DNA of 64,000 nt, taken from an uncultured Alphaproteobacteria bacterium. Lineage in GTDB: Bacteria > Pseudomonadota > Alphaproteobacteria > Caulobacterales > Hyphomonadaceae. The notes beneath the pieces were generated by a model that searched no databases, had not been told where the DNA came from, and saw only the letters and a program-made list of their open reading frames with translations. The stretch is from contig CAIKWZ010000013.1 of assembly GCA_903831255.1 (NCBI GenBank), positions 124,001 to 188,000 on the forward strand, in the 5' to 3' direction. The position numbers and the translations under genes are program-made. Positions 1 to 8,298 of this stretch are shown here, one piece after another (the first letter of the stretch is position 1; every line of letters begins with the position of its first letter).

Positions 1-666
1 GTCTACCGTCTCCTTGCTCAAAGGACCCTTTCCGCTGTCGCCGCGAACTGCTCTGTCGTCTGTGAGGCTCCCTTTGTTGAAGCGCCTGCAAGAAGCCTCA
101 TTGAAGCCGCGGCGCGTGGCGGCCCCTTCGCAGGAGTATGGCTTGGCGGTCGTCCCGATCAGCACAACATGTCGCGTTCAGACAGCAACGGAGCGGGCGC
201 GTCCCTGACCCCTCACCGCCCAGAGGCGCGATGTAATCAGGAGGCGCTGGATGGATGGCTTGAGCTCAATCATCTCACGGACGACGATGTTCCCAAGGCC
301 ACCGGCGCTGTGCTCCGACATATCGAGACCCAGAGGCGGGCTTGGGAGAACACCCTGCCCCGCGGCGACTTGTCCTTGGCGGGGTCTCGCTCAGGCTGCG
401 TGACGGTTCTTCCCTTCAAGTCGTGAGCCTCCGGCGAGCGCTTCTGGAGTCTCCTGAATAATCTCCAGGCAGTCTGCCTGGTTTGGCTTCGCTCTTCTGG
501 CTCGCACCTCCTGTCCGAAAAGGCAGCATGTACAGGTCCATGTAATCGTCGGTTGACGCCTTGAGGTCCAGCCGCTTTGAACCCGATCGCCTGCTTGTTA
601 GCGAGCCATGCGTTCATCAGTTCGTCTCGTAATCAGTCCTGATGATCGGGCTGACCCCTCTTCCTC
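1..666. other. Left-edge region without a convincing gene
   Basis: I find no reading frame here with recognisable protein features. The open frames on both strands (roughly 169-426 plus and 270-617 minus) overlap each other and show no family resemblance, no signal sequence and no clear ribosome binding site. A short perfect inverted repeat lies at 465-481 (7-bp arms CCAGGCA/TGCCTGG around a GTC loop). It sits between the edge and the 3' end of the minus-strand membrane protein gene. It could be a weak terminator for that gene or the remnant of a decayed gene. Confidence 0.4.
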
Positions 667-1275
667 CTAGATTGCAGATGCGTCCAGCGCGTGGCTTGTA
701 TTGACCGCCGGGGAACTGTCGAAGGCAGAGACCTTCACCTGAGCTCCGGCCAGACGCAGGTAAAGACGCCTGCGAGCGAGCAATGGCCACCAGTCATAGA
801 GAAAGATCTCCATCGGCCTCCAGTTCGCCACCCAACCGAGAATAAGCGCGCCTTCCGAAATAATGCCGGAAAACGGCTCAGCTCCAGGCAGCAAGGACAG
901 GGTGCGCCCTCCCAGTAAGCAGCCGCCGAGGACCAGAAGACCGATCAGAAGCGAGAGACGCCCTCTGCGAAACATCTCGGCCACGTCGCCCGACAGGGTT
1001 CTTGCCTTCTGTAAAAAGTGATTGGACAGCGCCAGACGAAGCTCCTCGACATGCTCAGGCCGAAGCTCGCTGGAAGGACCGTGAAAGAGGATGTGAATCG
1101 GCGCAGACAGAGGGAACTCGCGCGCCCATCCGACAATAAAGTCCTCAGCACTTCTGGAGAGATCCCTGAAGGGGACAGGAAAGGGGTCGAAGGGGTCGAA
1201 TAGCAACGTCAGACGCTCAAGTCGCAGCTCGATCACACAGGGCGAACCGTCGCGCGACAGACCAGTTTCCTTCAT
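667..1275 (-). CDS. Hypothetical membrane protein
   Basis: This is a 202-residue protein that I do not recognise as a named family. The N-terminal half (about 1-100) is soluble and rich in Leu, Pro and Phe. A hydrophobic segment lies at about 107-128 (with a GLLVLGGCLLGG core). A second, weaker one follows at about 137-155, before a Trp-rich stretch (FLYDWWPLLARRR) that probably sits at the membrane interface. It is transcribed divergently from the acyl-CoA synthetase gene across a 127-bp gap that holds an FNR/FixK-like box at 1333-1346, so the two genes may share control. No catalytic motif is visible. That the gene is real is likely from its length and coherent composition; its function is unknown. 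Confidence 0.6.
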   Translation of the reverse strand: MKETGLSRDGSPCVIELRLERLTLLFDPFDPFPVPFRDLSRSAEDFIVGWAREFPLSAPIHILFHGPSSELRPEHVEELRLALSNHFLQKARTLSGDVAEMFRRGRLSLLIGLLVLGGCLLGGRTLSLLPGAEPFSGIISEGALILGWVANWRPMEIFLYDWWPLLARRRLYLRLAGAQVKVSAFDSSPAVNTSHALDASAI

Positions 1276-1332
1276 CGCCCCACCATCCGATGCACGCCGT
1301 TACCTTGGAATGGGAACAGGGCCTTTCTCATC

Positions 1333-1346
1333 TTGATCAGGGTCAA
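1333..1346. promoter_or_regulatory. FNR/FixK/Dnr-type box upstream of the acyl-CoA synthetase
   Basis: The sequence TTGAT-CAGG-GTCAA matches the TTGAY-N4-GTCAA pattern of the CRP/FNR superfamily regulators FixK, Dnr and FnrL. It lies 57 bp upstream of the plus-strand start at 1403 and 58 bp upstream of the divergent minus-strand start at 1275. Two comparable boxes occur in the same island. The regulator itself is not encoded in this window. Confidence 0.6.
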
Positions 1347-1402
1347 TCCGATGGTCGGTCCATGACGATTAGTCCACGAGATCCAGGTATCTCAGGAGCG
1401 AC

Positions 1403-4045
1403 ATGACAACGCAAAATCTGCAGGCGCTCTTCGATCCTGTCTCAGTGGCCCTGGTCGGCGCCAGCGGCAGGGAAGGATCGGTAGGCGCCATTCTCGCCCG
1501 AAATCTGCTTTCAGGCGGGTTCAGGGGGATCGTTCATCTCATAAACCCAAATGCGCAGACGATAGAGGGCCGTCCCTGTCTGTCCTCAGTATCGGCGCTC
1601 CCCGGTCCGATTGATCTGGCGGTTGTGGCGACGCCTGCACCTGGCTTACCTCAGCTGATTGAGCAATTGGCCTCGCGGGGCTGTCGTTGTGCAATTGTGA
1701 TCTCGGCTGGCCTCGAACCTGAAGCGGCCGACGCCATGGTGTCTTCTGCTCAGACTTCAGGTCTTCGCATTCTTGGACCCAACTGTCTCGGCATGCTGTC
1801 TCCAGGCATTGGTCTCAATCTGAGCTTCAGTCACACTTCGCCTAAGCCGGGGTCGATCGCATTTCTCACCCAATCAGGAGCCATCGCAACGTCAATGATC
1901 GACTGGGCGCGCTCGAAGGACGTGGGCTTCTCCCGTATCGTGTCCCTTGGAGACATGCGCGATATCGACTTCGGCGATCTTCTCGACCATCTGGACGAAG
2001 ATAAAGCGACGTCATCCATCCTGATCTACGCGGAGACCATCACCTCGGCCCGCAAATTCGTCGCGGCCGGTCGCAAAACAGGTCGTCACAAGCCGATATT
2101 CATCCTGAAGGCGGGACGCAGTCATGCAGGGGCGCTCGCTGCGGCCTCCCACACCGGGGCGATGGCTGGCGCCGATGCTGTGCACGACGCGGTCTTCCCC
2201 CGCGCCGGGATGGTGCGAATCGATACTCTTCGTGATCTCTACGGGGTCGCGCTGGCCTTATCCCTCTCGATGAAGCGCGCATCGTCCGCCCTGACGATCG
2301 TGACGAACGGCGGCGGACTTGGAGTTCTGGCGGCAGACGCCTCCGCAGCCGCAGGGTTGAGCCTTCCGCCTCTGTCCAGCGCAACCATCGCCAGCCTCGA
2401 CGATCTGATGCCCCGGTCGTGGTCGCACGCCAATCCGATCGACATTCTCGGCGATGCTCATGCAGATCGCTATGACGCCGCAGTGCGTGCGGTCGCCGAC
2501 CAGGGATCCGACGCCTCGCTTCTCATCATGAACTGTCCCACGGGGGTCGCAGATCGGGAAGACGCCTCGCGAAAAGTCGCGAGCCTCAGGCGGAACTACG
2601 CCGGCGGGACGTGGATGTCATGCTGGACGGGCGAGGAAAGCGTTGGTCCATCAGGCAGACTGCTCGGTTCAGCCGGGATTGCGAATTTTGATACGCCCGA
2701 GGAGGCTGTCCGCGCCATTGAGCTTGTGGGCCTGCGATCTCGAGTTCTCGAGCTCAGCAGCCATACGCCGCCTCCGGCGCTCCGTCGGGACCCCTGCCGA
2801 TCCGCGAACGCCGGCGCCATTATTGAACGTGCGATGCAAGACGGGCGGACCACCCTCACCGAGGCCGAGGCAAAAGCCATACTCGACCTATTCGAAGTCC
2901 CCGTCAGCAAGGTCATGACAGCTCCAACGCCGGAGCTCGCCGCGCGGGCGGCGGCGGAAATCGGATTTCCCGTCGTTCTCAAGATCCTTTCGAGAGATGT
3001 CTCCCACAAGTCGGATGTCGGCGGCGTTCGCCTCGGACTGAGCAGCGCAAAGGAGACCCAAACGGCGGCGGAGGAGATGCTCGTCACCCTGTCCCAAAAG
3101 GCGGCAAACGCGAGAATTGAGGGCTTCACCATCCAGGCGATGATCCGCAAGCCCCTCGGCCATGAGATCATCATCGGGGCCGTCAGGGACCGGGCGTTTG
3201 GGCCGTGTCTTATGGTGGGTCAGGGAGGGGTCTCCACAGAGATTGTTCATGACCGGTCCCTCGGTCTTGCGCCGATCGATCGGGAGATGGGTCTCGAAAT
3301 GATTGCAAGAACGCGGATATCCCGATTGCTGGCCGGCTTTCGCCATGTCCCACCCGCCAGAACCGATGCGATCGCCGATGCTCTGTGCGCTTTGGGCGAC
3401 CTCATGATCTCCTGCCCCGAGATAGCAGAAATCGATGTCAATCCGCTTCTGGTCGATGCTGAGGGCGCTGTCGGCCTTGATGCACGTATTCGCCTGGGAG
3501 CGCCCGATGATCTTCGGCCCACACCCAGCGCAATCGTCCCGTGGCCAGAGGAGTTAGGCCGCACCCTCTCGGAGGCCGGGAGTGAGGTCACTGTTCGCGC
3601 CAGCCGTGTGAAGGATCTGGACCGGATTGTGACGTTCGATGGGGACTGGGTCTTCGACCCGGTGAGCGCCGGATCTCATACCTCTCTCGGCGCTTCCCCT
3701 TTCGAATCTTCCCGCCATGATGACTATTATCGGGAGGCGACGTTCCTGGCCTTTGGAAGCGGAGACCGCCTCCTTGGGGTCGGGCGAGTTCAGATCTCTC
3801 CCGAACGAGACCTGGCCCGGCATGATCTGAAGGCGGTCCCCGACTGTAGACAAACCATTCGCCAAGCCCTCGTTCGCGCATGCCTGCAATTCGCCAGCAG
3901 CCATGGCCTGAGCCAGCTTATTACCCTGACGGCCTCCGAAGGACCCGGCCGTCTGCTTGCCGACAGCCTCGGCGCCCGATATCAGCAGGCTGATGGGCTC
4001 CCGACAAACCTGATCGGGTTCATCCCCCTTCAGAGTGCGAGTTGA
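1403..4045 (+). CDS. Pat-like bifunctional acyl-CoA synthetase (ADP-forming) / GNAT domain protein
   Basis: An 880-residue protein with the architecture of the Salmonella Pat/YfiQ family. It has a CoA-binding Rossmann domain (about 8-130, starting DPVSVALVGASGREGSVG), succinyl-CoA-ligase-like domains (about 150-440), an ATP-grasp domain (about 480-700, with FPVVLKIL and HKSDVGGVRLGL) and a C-terminal GNAT-like domain (about 725-880). Family members either acetylate proteins such as acetyl-CoA synthetase or make acyl-CoA with ATP. The motif ASHTGAMAG keeps a histidine (about H250) at the position used for phosphoryl transfer in active ADP-forming synthetases. The GNAT acetyl-CoA loop lacks the usual glycines. 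It may therefore work as a ligase rather than as a protein acetyltransferase. The DUF4010 gene follows 14 bp downstream. Cytoplasmic. Confidence 0.85.
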   Translation: MTTQNLQALFDPVSVALVGASGREGSVGAILARNLLSGGFRGIVHLINPNAQTIEGRPCLSSVSALPGPIDLAVVATPAPGLPQLIEQLASRGCRCAIVISAGLEPEAADAMVSSAQTSGLRILGPNCLGMLSPGIGLNLSFSHTSPKPGSIAFLTQSGAIATSMIDWARSKDVGFSRIVSLGDMRDIDFGDLLDHLDEDKATSSILIYAETITSARKFVAAGRKTGRHKPIFILKAGRSHAGALAAASHTGAMAGADAVHDAVFPRAGMVRIDTLRDLYGVALALSLSMKRASSALTIVTNGGGLGVLAADASAAAGLSLPPLSSATIASLDDLMPRSWSHANPIDILGDAHADRYDAAVRAVADQGSDASLLIMNCPTGVADREDASRKVASLRRNYAGGTWMSCWTGEESVGPSGRLLGSAGIANFDTPEEAVRAIELVGLRSRVLELSSHTPPPALRRDPCRSANAGAIIERAMQDGRTTLTEAEAKAILDLFEVPVSKVMTAPTPELAARAAAEIGFPVVLKILSRDVSHKSDVGGVRLGLSSAKETQTAAEEMLVTLSQKAANARIEGFTIQAMIRKPLGHEIIIGAVRDRAFGPCLMVGQGGVSTEIVHDRSLGLAPIDREMGLEMIARTRISRLLAGFRHVPPARTDAIADALCALGDLMISCPEIAEIDVNPLLVDAEGAVGLDARIRLGAPDDLRPTPSAIVPWPEELGRTLSEAGSEVTVRASRVKDLDRIVTFDGDWVFDPVSAGSHTSLGASPFESSRHDDYYREATFLAFGSGDRLLGVGRVQISPERDLARHDLKAVPDCRQTIRQALVRACLQFASSHGLSQLITLTASEGPGRLLADSLGARYQQADGLPTNLIGFIPLQSAS

Positions 4046-4059
4046 CCTAAGGCGCGACC

Positions 4060-5349
4060 ATGCTGAACCAGTTCGCTGCAGTCCCGGAAGATCTTCTCGG
4101 TCTGGCTCAGCGCCTCGGGCTTGCGATCGCGATCGGCTTTCTCGTCGGCGTGGAGCGAGGGTGGAAGCAGCGACATGAGGCGGACGGAGCGCGCGTCGCC
4201 GGCCTGCGAACCTTCACCTTGTCCGGCTGTCTGGGGGGGCTCTCGGGAGCTCTGTTCCCTCTGGTGGGCCCTCTACCGACGGCCGCGCTAATTCTCGCTT
4301 TCGCGGCGACATTCGTTGTTTTTCACCTCAAGCACGCCGAAGCGGACAAAGACGCTTCTGCAACGTCGGTTATCGCCGGACTGCTGGTGTTCGCGCTTGG
4401 ACTCTACGCCGTGGTCGGAAATCCCGTCGCGGCCTCTGGCGCCGGGGTCGCCACGGCAGGAATTCTGGCCTTCAAAGACGCCCTGCATGGCTGGCTCCGA
4501 CGTCTGACATGGCCTGAAATACGTTCGGCCTTTCTCATTCTCGTAGCCACCTTCATCGCCCTTCCCCTGCTCCCGTCCGCGCCGATCGATCCATGGGGCG
4601 CGGTGAACCCCAGATCATTGTGGATGCTCACGATTCTGGTCGCTGTGGCCTCCTTCGGGGGCTACGCAGCCTTAAGGGCCCTTGGTCCCTCCTCGGGCCT
4701 GATCGCGGGAGCGATCGCAGGATCAATCGTTTCCTCAACCGCTGTGACCCTCGACGTCGCGCGGCGGGCTCACGCGGAACAAATCTCGACCTCTCAGGGT
4801 CTTCTCGCGGCCGCCCTTGCCTCAATTGTTATGATTGTTCGCGTCTGCCTGCTGACAGGAACGTTCTCCAGTCAGGCGCTGATGATGATTGCGCCTGCGG
4901 CTGCAGCCGCTGCCACCGTATTTGCGTTGACAGCCATTGGGGCCCTAATCCGGCATTCCGAGCCAGATGGGCGCACCGGATATGAAGCCATACACAGTCC
5001 CCTCGATCTTCGTGAGATAGGCCGCTTCGCACTTCTCCTGTGCACTGCGACCGTGTTGGCGAAAATCATCGCCGCCAACTTCGGATCTGCGGGACTGACA
5101 GCCTTCGCCGCCACCGCAGGGCTGGTGGACGTCGACGCCGTGACGCTGGCGGTCGCCGACCTCGTCCGCGCAGGCGGCGGGGCGGAGCAGGCTGCCGCAG
5201 CGATCCTCATTGCTGCAGGATCAAATACGATGTTCAAGGTCGTCGCAGCCTCGATCCCGGGACGCAGTCGCTTCCGCTTCTTGTTTTTCGGGATCAGCCT
5301 CGCAGCTCTCCTGGCAGGCGCGTCAGCCTGGCAAATCTTCACAGGATGA
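4060..5349 (+). CDS. DUF4010 / MgtC-like multi-pass membrane protein
   Basis: A 429-residue, very hydrophobic protein with roughly twelve membrane segments. The N-terminal 100 residues resemble the MgtC/SapB membrane domain (AIAIGFLVGVERGWKQRH, then an Arg-Thr-Phe turn and a Gly-rich helix). The remainder fits the DUF4010 family. In MgtC-type proteins this domain is linked to magnesium homeostasis or acid/intracellular survival, but the biochemical activity of DUF4010 proteins is not established. The gene starts 14 bp after the acyl-CoA synthetase stop and is almost certainly co-transcribed with it. The family call is fairly firm; the substrate or role is unknown. Confidence 0.8.
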   Translation: MLNQFAAVPEDLLGLAQRLGLAIAIGFLVGVERGWKQRHEADGARVAGLRTFTLSGCLGGLSGALFPLVGPLPTAALILAFAATFVVFHLKHAEADKDASATSVIAGLLVFALGLYAVVGNPVAASGAGVATAGILAFKDALHGWLRRLTWPEIRSAFLILVATFIALPLLPSAPIDPWGAVNPRSLWMLTILVAVASFGGYAALRALGPSSGLIAGAIAGSIVSSTAVTLDVARRAHAEQISTSQGLLAAALASIVMIVRVCLLTGTFSSQALMMIAPAAAAAATVFALTAIGALIRHSEPDGRTGYEAIHSPLDLREIGRFALLLCTATVLAKIIAANFGSAGLTAFAATAGLVDVDAVTLAVADLVRAGGGAEQAAAAILIAAGSNTMFKVVAASIPGRSRFRFLFFGISLAALLAGASAWQIFTG

Positions 5350-5383
5350 CCCAGGTGAGGCCAATCCGGCCACACAAGGCAGG

Positions 5384-5425
5384 TTGACACACGTCAACAC
5401 TTATCCCGACCGCGGAGCCTATCTC
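5384..5425 (+). promoter_or_regulatory. FNR/FixK-type box with a -10-like element
   Basis: TTGAC-ACAC-GTCAA at 5384-5397 is a perfect palindrome of the FNR/FixK type. A TATCTC element at 5420-5425 lies at the distance expected for a class II promoter, where the box is centred near -41.5. Transcription would then start close to 5432, about 80 bases before the proposed lipoprotein start. The TTG inside the box is in frame with the downstream gene but is unlikely to be its start. Confidence 0.6.
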
Positions 5426-5512
5426 CCCTTGGTGCAGGGAGCGAACAGGGCGAGCAGCCCGTCATTCTCTCCTCGAGCAGCAGTCTGGCGGACGGCGGGG
5501 CGGGAGATCTCA

Positions 5513-7285
5513 TTGGACGGATCAGGAGTAAGCCACCTTCGAGGCGCAGGCGGGACTGGCCTTCTGCTGGCGCTTTTTCTTTCAACGTCCTGCACAAGCG
5601 CGCCCCCGTCCCAAATCGACGCGCTTCATCTCGATATCGCGGACTGCTACAGAGACATTGAAGTCACCGCGCCCCCGGACGTTGCAGAAGCGGTCTGCTC
5701 CCGGGCCCTCAGCGCCTCAAGCATAGATATTCAATCCTATGCGTTTGCAAACCTTCATCTTGGCGAGGCGCGACTTCGTTCCAAGTCGTATGACCGAGCC
5801 GCAGAGCCGCTGCGACTTGCAGCGGAGCTTTTTGCCGGACGGTCGACTGGCGCCCGCCGGCGCGCTCTTCACGACCTTGCCCAGGCCCTATCTGGCTCAC
5901 TCAAATCTCCGGAGGCGATCGCAGCTCTTGATGAGGCGCTTCAGCTGCCTGGCCCAAGAACGCATATTCTGTTCGATCGCGCAGAGGCGATGCTCGCGAG
6001 TGGTCGCGTTGTGGAGGCGAGCGCCGACTTTCGATCCGTGATCGCCGGCGCTCGACGCACTGATGCGGGCGAGAAGCATCTCGCCGCCCGCGCGGGCGTC
6101 CATCTGGGTGATCTCGCTCTTCAGGAATCAACGCCGGAAAGCCTGCAGAGGGCCAAAGAGGCCTTTGAGGCAGCGAGGCGAGACGACCCTGACAGTCCGA
6201 GTGCGGCTACCGGACTGGGCCGAACCAGCCTCGCCCTTGCGGGCCTCTCCTCGGATGGCCCATCGGCTTCCGATCACCTTTCCGACGCCCTGCGAGCCTT
6301 CGAACTGGCCGAGCGGCTCGCCCCGCAGGACTCCGTTCCGGTCGCAGGTTCCGGACGCACGCTGATTCGCATGGGGCGGCTGGAAGAAGGCGCCCGTCGT
6401 TTGCAGCGCGCCCTCGAGCTGTCGCCCGACAGTATCCCTCTGCTGGTCGAGATTTCACGCGCTCTTGCAAGTTCCGGCCGACTTGCGGAAGCGGAGACGC
6501 CCCTGCAGCGAGCCCTCATACTTGCTCCTCCGGACGCCGCCCTGCGGGTCGAGCTCGCGCGTATCCAGCTTGCTCAGGGACGCCCCGATGACGCTCTGAT
6601 CAGTTTCGAGGGCGCCGCGCGCCTCGATCCCAGTCTGGCATCCTCGTTCCTCGGTGTCGGAAGCATATTGTTCAATAAAGGCTCGGCGCACTTTCCTGCC
6701 GCCCGGACGCAGCTGCTTGAGGCTGAACGGCTAGCCTCCCGCGGCCGAGATACCCCAACTCGCGGACAGGCCCTTTACTTTCTTAGTCGGATCGAGACCG
6801 AGGGCTCTGCGTCCCCGCAGACCGCCGCCATCCGCCTGGCGGATGAAGCGGTATCGATCGACGGCCGAAATGGAGAGTATCGAGCTCAGGCATGCCTCGC
6901 CCGTATTCGGCTCCTGGACAAGGCGCGGGCGGGTTCACTCGGCGATACATCAGGTGTCTGCGCAGCTGCGGGAGCGGGCTCCCCCGCCCAGGCAAAACTC
7001 TTATCCGGCCTTCATCAACTTCGCCTCGCCCACTTTGCAAACGGCGATGACCGCAAGCGACGCTGGGAGAGCGCCTACAAATCGTTCTCCGAGGGGCTGG
7101 AAGGTCTCGGCGCCCCGGATAGCGAGGGAGGCCGGCAGCTGAAGTCCCGGCTCGAGATGGGTCAGGGGATGGCTTACTACTGCATAGGCTTCGCCGAAAT
7201 CGGTCGGCAAATGATGGAGCGCTCCGACAAGGAGGCGCGCGCCTTCTATGACACCTATCATGTCGCTCGGTGCAGCGACTACTGA
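5513..7285 (+). CDS. TPR-repeat lipoprotein
   Basis: I place the start at the TTG at 5513, which has GGGAG at 5502-5506 and gives a compact lipoprotein signal: a short charged N-terminus, a GLLLALFLSTS core and the lipobox cysteine at about residue 27. The mature part of the 590-residue product is a long array of helical TPR-like units (pattern A..LG.A.L....P). It includes a typical tandem TPR block at about 330-440 (LAPQDSVPVAGSGRTLIRMG and following). Such proteins are usually scaffolds on the inner face of the outer membrane or the outer face of the inner membrane. It is the first gene of a likely three-gene operon with the membrane protein at 7325 and the ATP-grasp protein at 8299. No enzymatic motif is seen and its partner is unknown. 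Confidence 0.75.
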   Translation: MDGSGVSHLRGAGGTGLLLALFLSTSCTSAPPSQIDALHLDIADCYRDIEVTAPPDVAEAVCSRALSASSIDIQSYAFANLHLGEARLRSKSYDRAAEPLRLAAELFAGRSTGARRRALHDLAQALSGSLKSPEAIAALDEALQLPGPRTHILFDRAEAMLASGRVVEASADFRSVIAGARRTDAGEKHLAARAGVHLGDLALQESTPESLQRAKEAFEAARRDDPDSPSAATGLGRTSLALAGLSSDGPSASDHLSDALRAFELAERLAPQDSVPVAGSGRTLIRMGRLEEGARRLQRALELSPDSIPLLVEISRALASSGRLAEAETPLQRALILAPPDAALRVELARIQLAQGRPDDALISFEGAARLDPSLASSFLGVGSILFNKGSAHFPAARTQLLEAERLASRGRDTPTRGQALYFLSRIETEGSASPQTAAIRLADEAVSIDGRNGEYRAQACLARIRLLDKARAGSLGDTSGVCAAAGAGSPAQAKLLSGLHQLRLAHFANGDDRKRRWESAYKSFSEGLEGLGAPDSEGGRQLKSRLEMGQGMAYYCIGFAEIGRQMMERSDKEARAFYDTYHVARCSDY

Positions 7286-7324
7286 TGCAGATGATCACAG
7301 GTCCGACCCGGGAGCGACCAAATC

Positions 7325-8164
7325 ATGATGAAGCCTAACGATTATTCGCGGGACAGGCAGAGAGCTCTGGACATCGAGGTCAGAATTCCGGCGTCGGGTC
7401 AGCAGCCCCCTGTGTGGGCGACCCGTCCGGACGAAGCCGGGCGATGGATCGTCGAACTTGCGGAATACGCTTTTCGGGAGGCCTTCGACGGGACGGTCAC
7501 GCCCGGACATGCCTATGCCGAAGCAGACGCCTTCGTTCAGTACCTGACGGCGATGGCCCATCCGACAGCCGCTAACAGGGAGGTGATCCGCGGGGATCTC
7601 AGAAGCCTGGTCAGCCGCCTTGAACATGACCTCTCAATCAAATTCGACTGCGGACAGCAGCGGCCATCGGTCAGCCTCGATCCCGACAGATCGTTTCTGG
7701 GGCACGAAACGTACCTTCCCGCTCGCCATGCGGGGGATCCTGCCTCCAACGGGGGACAGACCACCCTTCATATGCTTGAGGGACACAATAATGGATCCCC
7801 GGATAGCAACTCTCATCTGCCTCCCGAGGGTCGCCAGACAGGATCGGCTCTTATGTGGACCGGCGCCTGCCTTGGCGGGGCCCTGATTGCAGCCGCGTTT
7901 CTGGGTTGGAATGTCGTCGAGCTCAGAGAGGAGGTTCGGCAGACCCGTGACCTTCAGGCGACGGTCAATCGCCTTACAACCGACATGCGATTGCTCAGTT
8001 CGGCACGGTCCTTCGAGACGATGGAATGTCAGCGCTCCATTCGCGAGCACCGGACCATGATCACAAATCTCGCAAAACAGTGCACGCCCAAACAACCAGC
8101 GCCAACCCCGCCAGCTCCGCCGGCCCCTTACCCTAACTCTCCAGATCCGTTCGCCCCACGCTAA
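7325..8164 (+). CDS. Hypothetical single-pass membrane protein
   Basis: A 279-residue protein of no family I can name. Residues about 1-110 form a soluble region with Trp and acidic residues (WATRPDEAGRWIVELAEYAF). Residues 110-172 are polar and low in complexity. One membrane helix lies at about 174-195 (MWTGACLGGALIAAAFLGWN), followed by a short coiled-coil-like segment (about 196-245) and a Pro-rich tail. A possible topology is a cytoplasmic N-terminus with a periplasmic coiled coil and tail. It starts 39 bp after the TPR lipoprotein stop. The ATP-grasp gene follows 134 bp later, so the three probably act together. Its function is unknown. Confidence 0.6.
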   Translation: MMKPNDYSRDRQRALDIEVRIPASGQQPPVWATRPDEAGRWIVELAEYAFREAFDGTVTPGHAYAEADAFVQYLTAMAHPTAANREVIRGDLRSLVSRLEHDLSIKFDCGQQRPSVSLDPDRSFLGHETYLPARHAGDPASNGGQTTLHMLEGHNNGSPDSNSHLPPEGRQTGSALMWTGACLGGALIAAAFLGWNVVELREEVRQTRDLQATVNRLTTDMRLLSSARSFETMECQRSIREHRTMITNLAKQCTPKQPAPTPPAPPAPYPNSPDPFAPR

Positions 8165-8298
8165 AAGGCCGCCCACATCCCCGCAGCCGTCGCTGGTCTC
8201 TAAAAGTCTAGTTTCTGCTCTCGTCAGACCTGGGGAAGAGCGCTATGGGCGGTCTCCAGACATCCTCTCCAGCGGCGTGACAGACCTGAAAGGCGGAT

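Noticed and set aside
5210-5512. N-terminal extension of the TPR lipoprotein
   Set aside because: It would overlap the DUF4010 gene and include the FNR-type box; the TTG at 5513 gives a proper lipoprotein signal.
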